Part shown: positions 1-10,543 of the stretch, in pieces | Layout of the letters: each line of letters opens with the position of its first letter | How positions within the stretch are numbered: the first letter of the stretch is position 1 | NCBI RefSeq assembly: GCF_902705885.1 | Contig: NZ_CACSIP010000006.1 | Location: 1 to 64,000, forward strand | DNA from: Mycolicibacterium austroafricanum | GTDB lineage: Bacteria > Actinomycetota > Actinomycetes > Mycobacteriales > Mycobacteriaceae | DNA length: 64,000 nucleotides | Direction of reading: 5' to 3' | Position numbers and translations under genes: made by a program | The notes under the pieces: generated by a model | Told to the model about the DNA's origin: nothing | What the model saw: only the letters and a program-made list of their open reading frames with translations | Database searches by the model: none

Positions 1-71
1 CCCCCGGCGGCATCCTGGAGGACCGCAAGCTGCGACCTGATCACCTCGACCGCGCCGGACACCTCACCCAT
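1..71 (-). CDS. Partial CDS, N-terminus only, DNA-damage-type promoter
   Basis: An ATG at 71 opens a frame that runs off the left edge. Only about 23 residues are visible (MGEVSGAVEVIRSQLAVLQD and a few more), so the family cannot be assigned. The start is supported by its upstream region: a near-perfect SOS box ends 3 nt before the ATG and a PafBC-like promoter is spaced for a leaderless transcript beginning at this codon. DNA-damage-inducible mycobacterial genes of this kind include 13E12/DUF222 HNH proteins; that identity is only a guess here. It is transcribed divergently from dapB. Confidence 0.5.
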   Translation of the reverse strand, partial: MGEVSGAVEVIRSQLAVLQDAAG

Positions 72-74
72 ACA

Positions 75-101
75 TCGAACACTCGTACGAGGGTCCGACA
101 A
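75..101 (-). promoter_or_regulatory. SOS (LexA) box overlapping a PafBC-like promoter
   Basis: TCGAACACTCGTACGA (75-90) matches the mycobacterial LexA box TCGAAC-N4-GTTCGA at 11 of 12 positions. On the minus strand, TTGTCGGAC (101-93), 8 nt, then GAGTGT (84-79) resembles the RecA-NDp/PafBC motif TTGTCRGTG-N8-TAnnnT, with 7 of 9 bases matching in the upstream element and a weak -10. The -10 lies 7 nt before the ATG at 71. The box overlaps the -10, where a repressor would block polymerase. Confidence 0.65.
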
Positions 102-170
102 GAAACGCAAGTGGCACAAGTGAATTCAGTGACCGATGTGAGGGCGGCCGCCTGGGCCCGGCGCGCACGT

Positions 171-1374
<1,204 letters not shown>

Positions 1375-1378
<4 letters not shown>

Positions 1379-1830
1379 CCAAGACGCTGCTGATCGTGCA
1401 CCACACGCCGTCCCCGGGCACCCGCGAACTCCTCGAGGCGGTACTGGCCGGGGCGAACGACCCCGAGATCGACGGTGTCGACGTCCGGGTCCGGCCGGCG
1501 CTCGCCGCCACGGTGCCGGACATGCTCGAGTCGGACGGATATCTGTTCGGCACCACCGCGAACTTCGGGTACATGTCGGGTGCGCTGAAACATTTCTTCG
1601 ACACGGTCTACTATCCGAGCCTCGACCACGTGGCGGGCCGGCCTTACGGCCTGTGGGTGCACGGCAACAACGACCTCGTCGGTGCCGTCAATTCCGTCGA
1701 ACGATTGGCCACCGGCCTGGAACTGGCCAAGGCCGCCGACCCGCTCGAGGTCACCGGGCCCGTCGATGCGGCGGTCCGGGACCGCGCCTACGAGCTGGGT
1801 GGCACTCTTGCGGCAGTGCTCACGGACTGA
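1375..1830 (+). CDS. Flavodoxin-family NAD(P)H oxidoreductase (Rv2771c-like)
   Basis: A 151-aa protein with a flavodoxin-like fold. The N-terminal strand LLIVHHTPSPGTRELLEAV provides a phosphate-binding loop for FMN, and GTTANFGYMSGALKHFFD is the FMN-contact region typical of the NADPH-dependent FMN reductase family. The GTG start overlaps the stop of the preceding membrane-protein gene. It probably acts as a small cytosolic flavoprotein; substrate and partner are unknown. It is the third gene of the dapB cluster. Confidence 0.8.
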
Positions 1831-1842
1831 TGGAGGTCACAC

Positions 1843-2319
1843 ATGCCCGGAATCGCCGAACTCGCCCTCGGGGCTGCGCCGATCGCCGGCGGCGCGCTGC
1901 TCGGAGCGGCCGCGGGCAACATCAAGCCGCCTGACGTCCGCGGCCTGATCAGCAAGGATCTCGATCTGCTCGCCCGCATCCCGCCGGAGCAGGAGGAGCG
2001 CCGCGCGAGACTGCAGCGCAGCATCGATCAGCGAATCGATGGCCTCATCGACGCGACCGACAAGAGCCGCCAGCTACGCGAGGCGGCATCGAGCTATACC
2101 GGTCTCGGGGGCTGGCGCGATGTGATGGTGCTGTTGGCCACCGTGTTGTTCACGATCATCTGGTGGCATGTCGAGCACAGTCGATCCAACTGGACGCTGA
2201 TGTTCATCGTGCTCATCGGCCTGAACATTGTTGTCGCGGGCTACGTGGTGCGCGACGTACGTAACGCGTTCCGGCGCAGGCTGCCCGGGGGCTCCGGCGC
2301 GCATTCATCGACGTCCTGA
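1843..2319 (+). CDS. Two-helix membrane protein of unknown function
   Basis: A 158-aa protein. A glycine/alanine-rich N-terminal segment is followed by a charged, probably helical region (about 40-85) with many Arg, Asp and Glu. Two transmembrane helices follow at about residues 90-107 and 115-135, then a basic tail. I do not recognise the family. A GGAGG ribosome-binding site lies 7 nt before the ATG, 12 nt after the preceding stop, so it is likely the last gene of the dapB transcript. It converges on the dienelactone hydrolase gene. Confidence 0.75.
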   Translation: MPGIAELALGAAPIAGGALLGAAAGNIKPPDVRGLISKDLDLLARIPPEQEERRARLQRSIDQRIDGLIDATDKSRQLREAASSYTGLGGWRDVMVLLATVLFTIIWWHVEHSRSNWTLMFIVLIGLNIVVAGYVVRDVRNAFRRRLPGGSGAHSSTS

Positions 2320-2347
2320 GCCGCCCGGACCGGCAGCACCGGTGCTG

Positions 2348-3088
2348 TCACCGAGGCAGGTGCGCAGCAAGAAACGCTGTCGCGGCTTCCCAGTGGCGCC
2401 GCGCCGCCGCCTCGTCGTAGGGCGCGTTGTCCGGCACGGCGAACCCGTGGAACGCCGGATAGAACTCGATCGTGTGCTCGACCCCGGCGGCGGTGAGCGC
2501 CTTGTCCAGGGTCGCGCCGTCCTCGGCGGTGAACGACCGGTCGTCCTGGGCGGCACCCACATAAACCGCAGCCCGTATCCGGTCGGCGAGCAGGTGCGGG
2601 CTGCCGGGGTCGTCGGCCACCAGTCCGCCACCATGGAACGACATCGCCGCCGCGACACGCTCGGGAACGCTACCGGCGACCACCAACGAGATCCGCCCGC
2701 CCATGCAGTATCCGGTGGTTCCGAACGACGTCCCGCTGACCTCGGGCCGCGCCGCCAGATGGTCGAAGAACGCGGTGGCGTCGACCACTGCCCGTTCGGT
2801 GGTCACCGACGAGATCATCGTGAACAACCGGGCGCGTTCGGCCTCGTCCTCGAACACCGTGGCCATGCTGAACGGCGCCCAGTCGCCTTCGCGGTAATAC
2901 ACGTCCGGCACCAGCACGGCGTATCCGTGTCCGGCGAGTTCGTCGGCCATCGCGCGGAAGGTGGGGCGGGCGCCGCCCGCGTCGGGATACATGACGACGC
3001 CGGGCCATGGCCCGTCCCCGTCGGGAAGGTGCAGGGAGACCGGGCAGGAGCCGTCGGTGGTCGTCACTGTGTCGTTGATCGTCGGCAT
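2348..3088 (-). CDS. Dienelactone hydrolase family protein (Rv2765-like)
   Basis: A 246-aa alpha/beta hydrolase. The nucleophile is Cys in GYCMGG, as in true dienelactone hydrolases rather than Ser as in esterases. The late FHGFAVPD motif carries the catalytic His, and an acidic residue lies in between. The N-terminal region VVMYPDAGGARPTFRAMADEL is typical of the family. It could hydrolyse lactones or esters formed in aromatic ring cleavage; the substrate is not inferable. The start chosen is the ATG beginning MPTIND; the open frame continues upstream across thyA on the opposite strand, which is not plausible coding. It is divergent from thyA. Confidence 0.9.
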   Translation of the reverse strand: MPTINDTVTTTDGSCPVSLHLPDGDGPWPGVVMYPDAGGARPTFRAMADELAGHGYAVLVPDVYYREGDWAPFSMATVFEDEAERARLFTMISSVTTERAVVDATAFFDHLAARPEVSGTSFGTTGYCMGGRISLVVAGSVPERVAAAMSFHGGGLVADDPGSPHLLADRIRAAVYVGAAQDDRSFTAEDGATLDKALTAAGVEHTIEFYPAFHGFAVPDNAPYDEAAARRHWEAATAFLAAHLPR

Positions 3089-3118
3089 GGTTGTAGTTCT
3101 ACTCCGCCCGGGGCCACG

Positions 3119-3124
3119 TAAGCT
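3119..3124 (+). promoter_or_regulatory. -10 element of leaderless thyA transcript
   Basis: TAAGCT (TAnnnT) ends 6 nt before the GTG at 3131, with no ribosome-binding site visible. This fixes the thyA start and suggests a leaderless mRNA. Confidence 0.55.
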
Positions 3125-3130
3125 GAGCGC

Positions 3131-3931
3131 GTGCCGATCGCCACTCCGTATGAGGATCTGTTGCGCCTGGTGCTTGACACCGGGATCCCGAAATCCGACC
3201 GCACCGGCACCGGCACCCGCAGCCTGTTCGGCCATCAACTGCGCTACGACCTGGGGGCCGGTTTCCCGCTGATCACCACCAAGAAGGTGCACACCAAGTC
3301 GATCGTCTACGAGCTGCTGTGGTTCCTGCGCGGCGATTCCAACGTCCGGTGGCTGCAGGACCGCGGCGTCACGATCTGGGACGAATGGGCTTCCCCCACA
3401 GGTGATCTCGGTCCGGTATACGGCGTGCAGTGGCGCTCCTGGCCGACGCCGTCGGGTGAGCACATCGACCAGATCAGCGCTGCGCTGGAACTGCTGAGGG
3501 CTGATCCCGACTCGCGACGCAACATCGTCTCGGCGTGGAACGTCGGCGAGATCCCGCAGATGGCGTTGCCGCCGTGCCACGCCTTCTTCCAGTTCTATGT
3601 CGCCGACGGGCGGCTGAGCTGCCAGCTCTACCAGCGCAGCGCCGACCTGTTCCTGGGGGTGCCGTTCAACATCGCCAGCTACGCGCTGCTGACCCACATG
3701 ATGGCCGCACAGGCCGGCCTCGGGGTCGGCGAGTTCATCTGGACCGGAGGAGATTGTCACATCTACGACAACCATGTCGAGCAGGTCACCGAGCAACTGT
3801 CGCGCAGTCCGCGCCCCTACCCGGAACTTGTCTTGGCGCAGCGTGATTCAATTTTCGACTACACCTACGACGACATCGTCGTGAAGAACTATGACCCACA
3901 CCCGGCGATCAAGGCGCCGGTGGCCGTATGA
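3131..3931 (+). CDS. thyA: Thymidylate synthase (folate-dependent)
   Basis: A 266-aa ThyA that methylates dUMP to dTMP using methylenetetrahydrofolate and releases dihydrofolate. The catalytic Cys is in [14 protein letters not shown], the dUMP-binding arginines in [10 protein letters not shown], and the C-terminus ends in the conserved KAPVAV. The GTG start is set by the upstream -10. dfrA, which recycles the dihydrofolate produced, follows 22 nt after the stop, forming the classical thyA-dfrA pair. The window also encodes the unrelated flavin-dependent ThyX, so two dTMP routes coexist, as is usual in mycobacteria. Confidence 0.98.
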   Translation: MPIATPYEDLLRLVLDTGIPKSDRTGTGTRSLFGHQLRYDLGAGFPLITTKKVHTKSIVYELLWFLRGDSNVRWLQDRGVTIWDEWASPTGDLGPVYGVQWRSWPTPSGEHIDQISAALELLRADPDSRRNIVSAWNVGEIPQMALPPCHAFFQFYVADGRLSCQLYQRSADLFLGVPFNIASYALLTHMMAAQAGLGVGEFIWTGGDCHIYDNHVEQVTEQLSRSPRPYPELVLAQRDSIFDYTYDDIVVKNYDPHPAIKAPVAV

Positions 3932-3953
3932 GGACTGCTCGCAGGTCCGGATC

Positions 3954-4448
3954 ATGACCGTGAGCCTCAACCTCATCTGGGCGCAGTCCAGCTCCGGGGT
4001 CATCGGCCGGAACAACACGATTCCGTGGCGGGTGCCCGAGGATCTGACCCGCTTCAAAGAACTCACCATGGGCCACGCCGTCATCATGGGCAGGCTGACC
4101 TGGGAGTCGCTGCCGGCCAGCGTGCGCCCGTTGCCCGGCCGCAAGAACGTCGTGGTGACGCGTCAAGCCGGCTACCTGGCCGACGGGGCGCAGGTGGTGG
4201 GCTCGCTCGAAGATGCTCCGCTCGACGATGCCTGGGTGATCGGCGGTTCGCAGATCTACGGCTTGGCGCTGCCGCTGGCGACCCGCTGTGAGATCACCGA
4301 GGTGGACCTCGATCTTCACAGGCAGGACGACGACGCGCTCGCGCCGGTCCTCGACGAGTCCTGGGTCGGCACCGAAGGGCCCTGGCAGGACAGTTCCTCG
4401 GGGTTGCGCTACCGGTTCTACAGCTACCGGCGTATCCCCGAGCCGTAG
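3954..4448 (+). CDS. dfrA: Dihydrofolate reductase
   Basis: A 164-aa enzyme that reduces dihydrofolate to tetrahydrofolate with NADPH and regenerates the ThyA cofactor. It shows the family N-terminus [20 protein letters not shown], including the Met20-type loop and the IPW active-site Trp. The acidic active-site residue is in VPEDLTRFK, and the NADPH motifs are [10 protein letters not shown] and VIGGSQIYG. The ATG beginning MTVSLNL was chosen because its length matches mycobacterial DfrA; a longer in-frame start would overlap thyA. Confidence 0.97.
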   Translation: MTVSLNLIWAQSSSGVIGRNNTIPWRVPEDLTRFKELTMGHAVIMGRLTWESLPASVRPLPGRKNVVVTRQAGYLADGAQVVGSLEDAPLDDAWVIGGSQIYGLALPLATRCEITEVDLDLHRQDDDALAPVLDESWVGTEGPWQDSSSGLRYRFYSYRRIPEP

Positions 4449-4462
4449 CCGCGCCGGACAAC

Positions 4463-4485
4463 TTGTCGGTGCGGTAGGCGACGAT
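4463..4485 (+). promoter_or_regulatory. PafBC/RecA-NDp-type promoter for ycaQ-like gene
   Basis: TTGTCGGTG (4463-4471) is a full 9 of 9 match to the upstream element of the LexA-independent DNA-damage promoter. After 8 nt comes GACGAT, a weak -10 with A and final T conserved. This -10 ends 6 nt before the ATG at 4492, so the spacing predicts a leaderless transcript. The same element with a perfect -10 is found before recA in this window. Confidence 0.6.
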
Positions 4486-4491
4486 GACGTG

Positions 4492-5727
4492 ATGGCCTCC
4501 TCTGCCCGCCCGCGCGCGGCGACGCTGACCGCGGCCCAGGCACGCCGGATCGCCGTGGCGGCGCAGGGATTCACCGAAGCCAAGCCCGGTGGCCCGGTGA
4601 CTCGGGCGCATCTGCGCAGGCTGACCGACCGGATCCAGGTGCTGCAGCTGGATTCGGTGTCGGTGGCGGTGCGCGCGCACTATGCACCGGTGTTCAGTCG
4701 CCTCGGTCCCTACGACCGCGACATCCTGGACCGGGCGGCGTGGAGCCACTCGGCGCGCTCGCCGCGGCTGCTGGTCGAATACTGGGCGCACGAGGCGGCG
4801 CTGATGTCGGTCGACGACTGGCCGCTGCTGCGCTGGCGCATGCGCGAGTACCGGCACGGCCGGTGGGGCACCGAGATCGTCAAGAAGAACGCCAGGCTCG
4901 CCGACGACATCGTGGCTGCAGTCGCAGCGCTCGGCCCGTCGACCGCCGGTCAGATCGAGGCGTACCTCGAGTCCGAACCACGCGGACGCAAAGGGCCGTG
5001 GTGGGATCGCAGCGACACCAAGTGGGTGGCCGAGGCGCTGTGGTCGGCAGGGGTGTTGACGACGGCGACCAGGGTCGGGTTCGCCCGGCACTACGACCTG
5101 ACCGAGCGGGTGCTGCCCGCCGACGTGGTGGCACGCCAGGTCGACGAGGTCGACGCCGTCCGGGAGCTCACGCTGCGGGCGGCCACGGCACTCGGCATCG
5201 GCACCGAAGCCGACCTGCGGGACTACTTCCGGCTCGCTGCCCGGCAGGTCAAGCCCGCCATCGCGGAGCTGCTGGCCGCCGGGGAGATCGAGCGGGTGGA
5301 CGTCGCAGGCTGGTCAGCGCCGGCGTATCTGCGCGCCGGTCAGACCCTCCCGCGCAAAGACCGTGGGACGGCACTGCTGTGTCCGTTCGACCCGCTGATC
5401 TTCTTCCGCCCCCGGGTCGAGCGGCTGTTCGGATTCCACTACCGCATCGAGATCTACACACCGGCGCCCAGACGTCAGTTCGGCTACTACGTCTGGCCGT
5501 TCCTGGTCGACGGACAACTCGTCGGTCGGGTCGATCTGAAAGCCGACCGGACCACCAACACCCTCCAGGTCGCCGGAGCGTTCGCCGAGGAAGGGCAGCC
5601 GCATCCTCAGGTGGCGGCGGCGCTGGCAGGGGAGTTGCGCTCGATGGCCGGCTGGCTCGGTCTCGACGACGTCAGCGTCGGTGAGCGGGGTGATCTCGTC
5701 ACGGAGTTGCGCCGCGGTCTTGGATAG
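4492..5727 (+). CDS. Winged-helix DNA glycosylase, YcaQ/AlkX family
   Basis: A 411-aa protein of the HTH_42/YcaQ family, whose characterised members unhook DNA interstrand crosslinks and excise bulky alkylated bases. The early segment IQVLQLDSVSVAVRAHY contains the Gln-hydrophobic-Asp triad (QLD) that marks the YcaQ/AlkX branch, in contrast to the Q-x-Q of AlkZ. Several winged-helix-like segments follow, and CPFDPLIFFRPRVERLFGF is a conserved C-terminal signature. Its promoter resembles a PafBC site, which fits a role in DNA repair. The natural lesion in this organism is not known. Confidence 0.85.
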   Translation: MASSARPRAATLTAAQARRIAVAAQGFTEAKPGGPVTRAHLRRLTDRIQVLQLDSVSVAVRAHYAPVFSRLGPYDRDILDRAAWSHSARSPRLLVEYWAHEAALMSVDDWPLLRWRMREYRHGRWGTEIVKKNARLADDIVAAVAALGPSTAGQIEAYLESEPRGRKGPWWDRSDTKWVAEALWSAGVLTTATRVGFARHYDLTERVLPADVVARQVDEVDAVRELTLRAATALGIGTEADLRDYFRLAARQVKPAIAELLAAGEIERVDVAGWSAPAYLRAGQTLPRKDRGTALLCPFDPLIFFRPRVERLFGFHYRIEIYTPAPRRQFGYYVWPFLVDGQLVGRVDLKADRTTNTLQVAGAFAEEGQPHPQVAAALAGELRSMAGWLGLDDVSVGERGDLVTELRRGLG

Positions 5728-5755
5728 GTGGGCGTTTACGGAAAGGATGGTGGCC

Positions 5756-6664
<909 letters not shown>

Positions 6665-6777
6665 GCGACGCAGGTCTCCGGGATGACGGACGGGTTGTCG
6701 GCGGGCACACTTCGGTGTGGATGCGCGGACGTGGATGCGCGCCGGTCAGGAGTCTGCATGATCGGACGGGGTTGCTG

Positions 6778-7863
6778 ATGGGCTGGTGGCAGACCGACCA
6801 GTTCGACTGGTTCACGATTTATCTGCGTGAGCGCGGGCTGCAGGTGCGGTGGCGTCTTGCGGTCTTTGTCTTCACCGTGTTCCTGGGTGCGGTGCCCCTC
6901 CTGCTGCTGGCCAGTCCTGCCGGTCCGGACACCGCTCTGCGGAGGGGGTTCGCGATCGCCGCCGCGGGATCCGCGTTCGCGGTGTCGACGCTGTGGCTGT
7001 TGCGCTGGCCCTCCCGCACCCAGTCGCTGATCTACAACGTGGTCTGCTCCGGATGCATTGCCGCGGGCTGCCTGGTGATACCGGACCCGTACGGCGGACT
7101 GATGGGATGCACGGTCTTCGCGGCCATCGGTGGATTCCTGGCCTACTTTCACGCACTGGCCCATGTGCTCGCGAATTTTGTGGTGGCCATGGCCTGCGCC
7201 GGCATCACCGCCACCAGGATGTTCCTCGACACCAGCGACGGCCTGTTGGTCGCCGCGTCATTTCTTCTCGTCATCGGTCTCAACATCGGGGTGCCGTTCG
7301 GGATCTACTCGGTGGTGCACACCCTGCGCATCGACCTGAGGAACTCCGACCGCGATGCGCTGACCGGACTGCTCAACCGGCGCTCCTTCTACAACGCCGT
7401 GCACGAGCTCGTGCTGGCAGTACAGGGTTCGGCAGGCATGCGTCTGAACGTCACGATGGTCGACCTCGACGACTTCAAGAAGCTCAACGACACGAAGGGG
7501 CACGCCGTCGGTGATCAGGCGCTGATCACGGTCGGGGTGGTGCTCCAGGAGAACTGTGGTCCAGATGCGGTTCTCGGCCGACTCGGCGGCGAGGAGTTTG
7601 TCATCGCCGATACCGCCACCGCCACCGATCATGCTGTCACCGCCGAACGCATCCGCGCCGGCATCGCCGCGATGCCCTTCCGGATCACCGCCAGCCTCGG
7701 CACCTGCAGCGCGGCGGTGCCTCAGGACGTCTGGACCACCGACCCGCAATTCGTCGACCAGCTGATCCAGGTGGCTGATGAGGCGATGTATCGGTCAAAA
7801 CGTGCCGGAGGTGATCGGTCACAGCACCGGCACCTTGATCAGGCCGGCGCCGAATGCCCTTAA
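6778..7863 (+). CDS. Membrane diguanylate cyclase (GGDEF domain)
   Basis: A 361-aa protein. About six hydrophobic helices occupy residues 25-185, forming an uncharacterised membrane sensor. A GGDEF domain (about 195-350) follows, containing RDALTGLLNRRSF and the catalytic signature GGEEF, which supports synthesis of cyclic di-GMP. The inhibitory RxxD I-site is not present at its usual spacing before GGEEF, so feedback inhibition may be lacking. No EAL domain is attached. The start was taken at the ATG closest to the first helix; in-frame ATG codons further upstream cannot be excluded. Confidence 0.88.
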   Translation: MGWWQTDQFDWFTIYLRERGLQVRWRLAVFVFTVFLGAVPLLLLASPAGPDTALRRGFAIAAAGSAFAVSTLWLLRWPSRTQSLIYNVVCSGCIAAGCLVIPDPYGGLMGCTVFAAIGGFLAYFHALAHVLANFVVAMACAGITATRMFLDTSDGLLVAASFLLVIGLNIGVPFGIYSVVHTLRIDLRNSDRDALTGLLNRRSFYNAVHELVLAVQGSAGMRLNVTMVDLDDFKKLNDTKGHAVGDQALITVGVVLQENCGPDAVLGRLGGEEFVIADTATATDHAVTAERIRAGIAAMPFRITASLGTCSAAVPQDVWTTDPQFVDQLIQVADEAMYRSKRAGGDRSQHRHLDQAGAECP

Positions 7864-8444
7864 CTCAGCGGGATGCTGTTGTCGGCCTTGGCTTTCTGAT
7901 ACCGCATCGACAGCGCGTCGTAGCGGCTGCGGATCAGATCGCGCTGCCCACGCAGTCGGGTGCGTGACGGCTCGGGTTCCTCGTCGATCAGGTCGCCGAT
8001 CGCGTACGCGGTCCAGAAGTCGTTGGTGCGGCGGTAACCGCCGGGATCCAGACCGAACACCTCTTTGAGGATCACGAGGTCGTGGGGGATCGCGAAGGTG
8101 TCGCGGGAATCCTCGTGACTGTAGAAGTAGTAGTAGTTGTCGAAACCCGCCCAGGTGATGGCCGACATGCACAACGTGCAGGGTTCATGGGTGGTGAGGA
8201 ACACCAGGTCCCGGGTCGAGGGCGGCTCGGGTAACTCATAGAACCGCCGCAGCGTGTTGATCTCGCCGTGCCAGAGCGGATTGGCGGTTTCGTCGTTGGC
8301 GCCGGCAATGACCAGGGACAGATCCGATTTGTGCAGCAACGCCGCGCCGAACACTTTGTTGCCGTCGGCCACGGCGTGCTCGGTGAGCGGAAGGACGTCA
8401 TGTTCGATGACATCGAGCAGTCGGGAGGTGAGCGCGGAGGCCAT
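7860..8444 (-). CDS. Cytidine/deoxycytidylate deaminase-family nucleoside deaminase
   Basis: A 194-aa protein with the zinc-deaminase signature: HGEIN supplies the Zn-binding His and the catalytic Glu, and HEPCTLC supplies the PCxxC cysteines. The family includes guanine, cytosine and tRNA-adenosine deaminases; the aromatic-rich middle (NYYYFYSHEDSR) does not point to a particular substrate. The ATG at 8444 follows TAGGGT by 5 nt, suggesting a leaderless start. Its 3' end overlaps that of the diguanylate cyclase gene by 4 nt on the opposite strand. Confidence 0.82.
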   Translation of the reverse strand: MASALTSRLLDVIEHDVLPLTEHAVADGNKVFGAALLHKSDLSLVIAGANDETANPLWHGEINTLRRFYELPEPPSTRDLVFLTTHEPCTLCMSAITWAGFDNYYYFYSHEDSRDTFAIPHDLVILKEVFGLDPGGYRRTNDFWTAYAIGDLIDEEPEPSRTRLRGQRDLIRSRYDALSMRYQKAKADNSIPLS

Positions 8445-8468
8445 GGGAAACCCTAACGCGTGGCGTCG

Positions 8469-9056
8469 TCATCCGCCGCCGACGAAACCGTCCTGGAGCA
8501 CGGCGAACGCCCGGTCGAACAGGACGACGAGATCCTCGTCATCCCCGGCCGCCCACGCCGAGATCGCCACGGTCATCGCGCCCAACACGGCGGCGGCCTG
8601 CACGGTGACGGCGTAGTCGGGGGCGGAAAGGCCCGCTCGGCGGGCGAGTGCCCGCGCGATGAGGTCCCGAGTCTGTTCCTGAGCCAACAGGTTTCGGCTT
8701 CGTAATGCCGGGGTGCCGAGCACCAGGCGCGTCCGGATCAGCAGCGCGTCCCGGTCGGTCGCCAAGATCACGCGCAGCCCTTCCCGCAGTGCGGCCCCGA
8801 CGGCGACCAGCGGCGGTTCCTCCGATGGTCGGGTCGCGATGAACTCCTCGAGCAGCGGGTCGTACTCGTCGTACTCGACCACTGCTTCCTTCTGCGGGAA
8901 GTGCCGGAAGAACGTCATGTGTGAGACGCCCGCCGCGGCGGCGATCTCGTCGACAGTGGTTGCGTCGAAGCCCTTCTCGGCGAACAGCGCAAGCGCATGG
9001 TCCTGGATGGCGCGCCGGGTCTGCGCCTTCTTGCGGGCGTGCCAGGTCGTCTCCAT
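8469..9056 (-). CDS. TetR-family transcriptional regulator
   Basis: A 195-aa regulator. The N-terminal helix-turn-helix runs over about residues 12-58 (ALALFAEKGFDATTVDEIAA, then GVSHMTFFRHFPQKEAVV), followed by a variable ligand-binding domain. Its ATG overlaps the stop of the FAD-monooxygenase gene (TGATG), so both are on one transcript. Two adjacent perfect palindromes upstream of the monooxygenase gene are its likely operators. Negative autoregulation with induction by the monooxygenase substrate is the simplest model; the ligand is unknown. Confidence 0.9.
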   Translation of the reverse strand: METTWHARKKAQTRRAIQDHALALFAEKGFDATTVDEIAAAAGVSHMTFFRHFPQKEAVVEYDEYDPLLEEFIATRPSEEPPLVAVGAALREGLRVILATDRDALLIRTRLVLGTPALRSRNLLAQEQTRDLIARALARRAGLSAPDYAVTVQAAAVLGAMTVAISAWAAGDDEDLVVLFDRAFAVLQDGFVGGG

Positions 9057-10528
9057 CACCGCATCCGCACCTGCTCGCCGAGCGCCGCGTCCAGCCATGC
9101 CTCGAGTGCTGCGCGACCGGTGCCGCGCCACGCCAGGTGTCCGTCCGGTCTGATCAGGAGGGTGTCCTTTCGTCCCTGTAGCGACGCCACGTCGCCCAGA
9201 CGAGCCCTCGCCACGTCGGCGAGAGCGCCGTCGCCCAATATTGCCCAACCCGGACCGAGTACCTGATAGAGCCGCACGGGATTACCGTCGCTGGTCTCAC
9301 ACTCGCGGTCGCGCACCCGATCGCCCGGACGGCAGCCCGGCCGCAGACCGCCACGCCCGGATCCCAGTGGGCCGCGCCGATAGGAGACCTGCAACTGCGA
9401 ACTCTTGTCGGTGAGCAACTGCTGCACGCGGGGACGATTCAACAACGGCACGACGATCCGGTCGCGCAGCAGTCGCGCCAGGTGACTGTGCCCCAACATG
9501 ATCCGGGTCATCCCGCTCGTCGAGGCGAGGACGTCCTCGGCGACGGGTCGCCGCTCGGCGGCATAGGTTTCGAGCAGGCGGTCATCGGCGCGACCCGAGA
9601 TGACAAGGGCCAGTTTGAATGCGAGATTCTCCGCGTCGCCCATCCCGGTGTTCATGCCCTGGCCCCCGAATGGGCTGTGGATGTGGGCCGCGTCTCCCGC
9701 GAGCAACACCCGGCCGCGCCGGTAGGTGTCGGCAAGCCTGCGGTGGATGCGGAAGGCGGACGTCCATTCCGCCGAGCGCACCGTCCCGCCGGATTCGTCG
9801 GCGAGCAGACCGGTCAGGAACTCCACGATCTGGTGCTCTGCGGGATTCTCGAGACCGTCCGGCGCCAACGCCATCAGTCGCCAGAGATCGCCGCCGGGCA
9901 GCGGGAATGCGGCCAGCATGCGGTTGCGTCGCATCCATGTCTGCACGCCGTCACGGGGGAGGTCGAGGTCGGCGCGAACGTCGGCGAGCAGGAAACGTTC
10001 GATGATCGGCACCCCGGGAAACCCCACGCCCACCGACGTTCGGATCACGCTGTGGGCGCCGTCGGCGCCGACCACCCAGGAGGCGTCCACGTCGGAGCCG
10101 TCCTCGAGGTGCACGGTCGCGCCGCCGGGTGAGGGGCTCACCCCCCGAACCCGCCGGCCCCATTCGACAGCCGTCCCCAGCGTGGTGAGGCGACCGCGCA
10201 ACGCGCTTTCGATATCGGCCTGCGAGATCATCAGCGCCCGGGGGCCGCCGAGACGGGTGGACAGTCCGACCGGAAAACTGGCGAGGTCACGGCCTTCGAC
10301 GGTGATGGTGACCCGGCGAATCGGCAGCCCTCGAGCGTGGACGGTGTCGAGCGCGCCGAGTCGGTCGAGGACTTCGACGCCGCGGGGTTGCAGTCCCAGC
10401 GCCCGCGAGGTCAGGGTGGCCTGCGGCGCCTGGTCGAGCACCCGCACCGCAATCCCGGCGGATCGCAGGGCGCAGGCCAGGGTCAGGCCCGTGGGACCGG
10501 CCCCCACGATGACGACGTCGGTGCGCAC
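9056..10528 (-). CDS. FAD-dependent aromatic hydroxylase/monooxygenase
   Basis: A 490-aa class A flavoprotein monooxygenase. Motifs in order: VIVGAGPTGLTLA (Rossmann FAD site), VVGADGAHSVIR (DG motif for FAD and NADPH) and VLLAGDAAHIHSPFGGQGMN (GD motif). The C-terminal third is the thioredoxin-like extension of the phenol hydroxylase/polyketide oxygenase subfamily. It probably hydroxylates an aromatic or polyketide-like compound; relatives include rifampicin monooxygenases, but the substrate cannot be read from sequence. It is the first gene of an operon with the TetR gene. Confidence 0.88.
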   Translation of the reverse strand: MRTDVVIVGAGPTGLTLACALRSAGIAVRVLDQAPQATLTSRALGLQPRGVEVLDRLGALDTVHARGLPIRRVTITVEGRDLASFPVGLSTRLGGPRALMISQADIESALRGRLTTLGTAVEWGRRVRGVSPSPGGATVHLEDGSDVDASWVVGADGAHSVIRTSVGVGFPGVPIIERFLLADVRADLDLPRDGVQTWMRRNRMLAAFPLPGGDLWRLMALAPDGLENPAEHQIVEFLTGLLADESGGTVRSAEWTSAFRIHRRLADTYRRGRVLLAGDAAHIHSPFGGQGMNTGMGDAENLAFKLALVISGRADDRLLETYAAERRPVAEDVLASTSGMTRIMLGHSHLARLLRDRIVVPLLNRPRVQQLLTDKSSQLQVSYRRGPLGSGRGGLRPGCRPGDRVRDRECETSDGNPVRLYQVLGPGWAILGDGALADVARARLGDVASLQGRKDTLLIRPDGHLAWRGTGRAALEAWLDAALGEQVRMR

Positions 10529-10543
10529 CCCTGACCTCCTGTG

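Noticed and set aside
1..71. Assigning the left-edge gene to the 13E12/DUF222 family
   Set aside because: Promoter type fits, but only 23 residues are visible and none is diagnostic.
2348..3796. 482-aa version of the dienelactone hydrolase
   Set aside because: The extension runs antisense through thyA; the ATG at 3088 gives the normal family length.
9380..9420. TTGTCGGTG at about 9407 as another PafBC promoter
   Set aside because: It lies inside the FAD-monooxygenase coding region on the opposite strand, is not followed by a TAnnnT at 8 nt, and no gene starts downstream.
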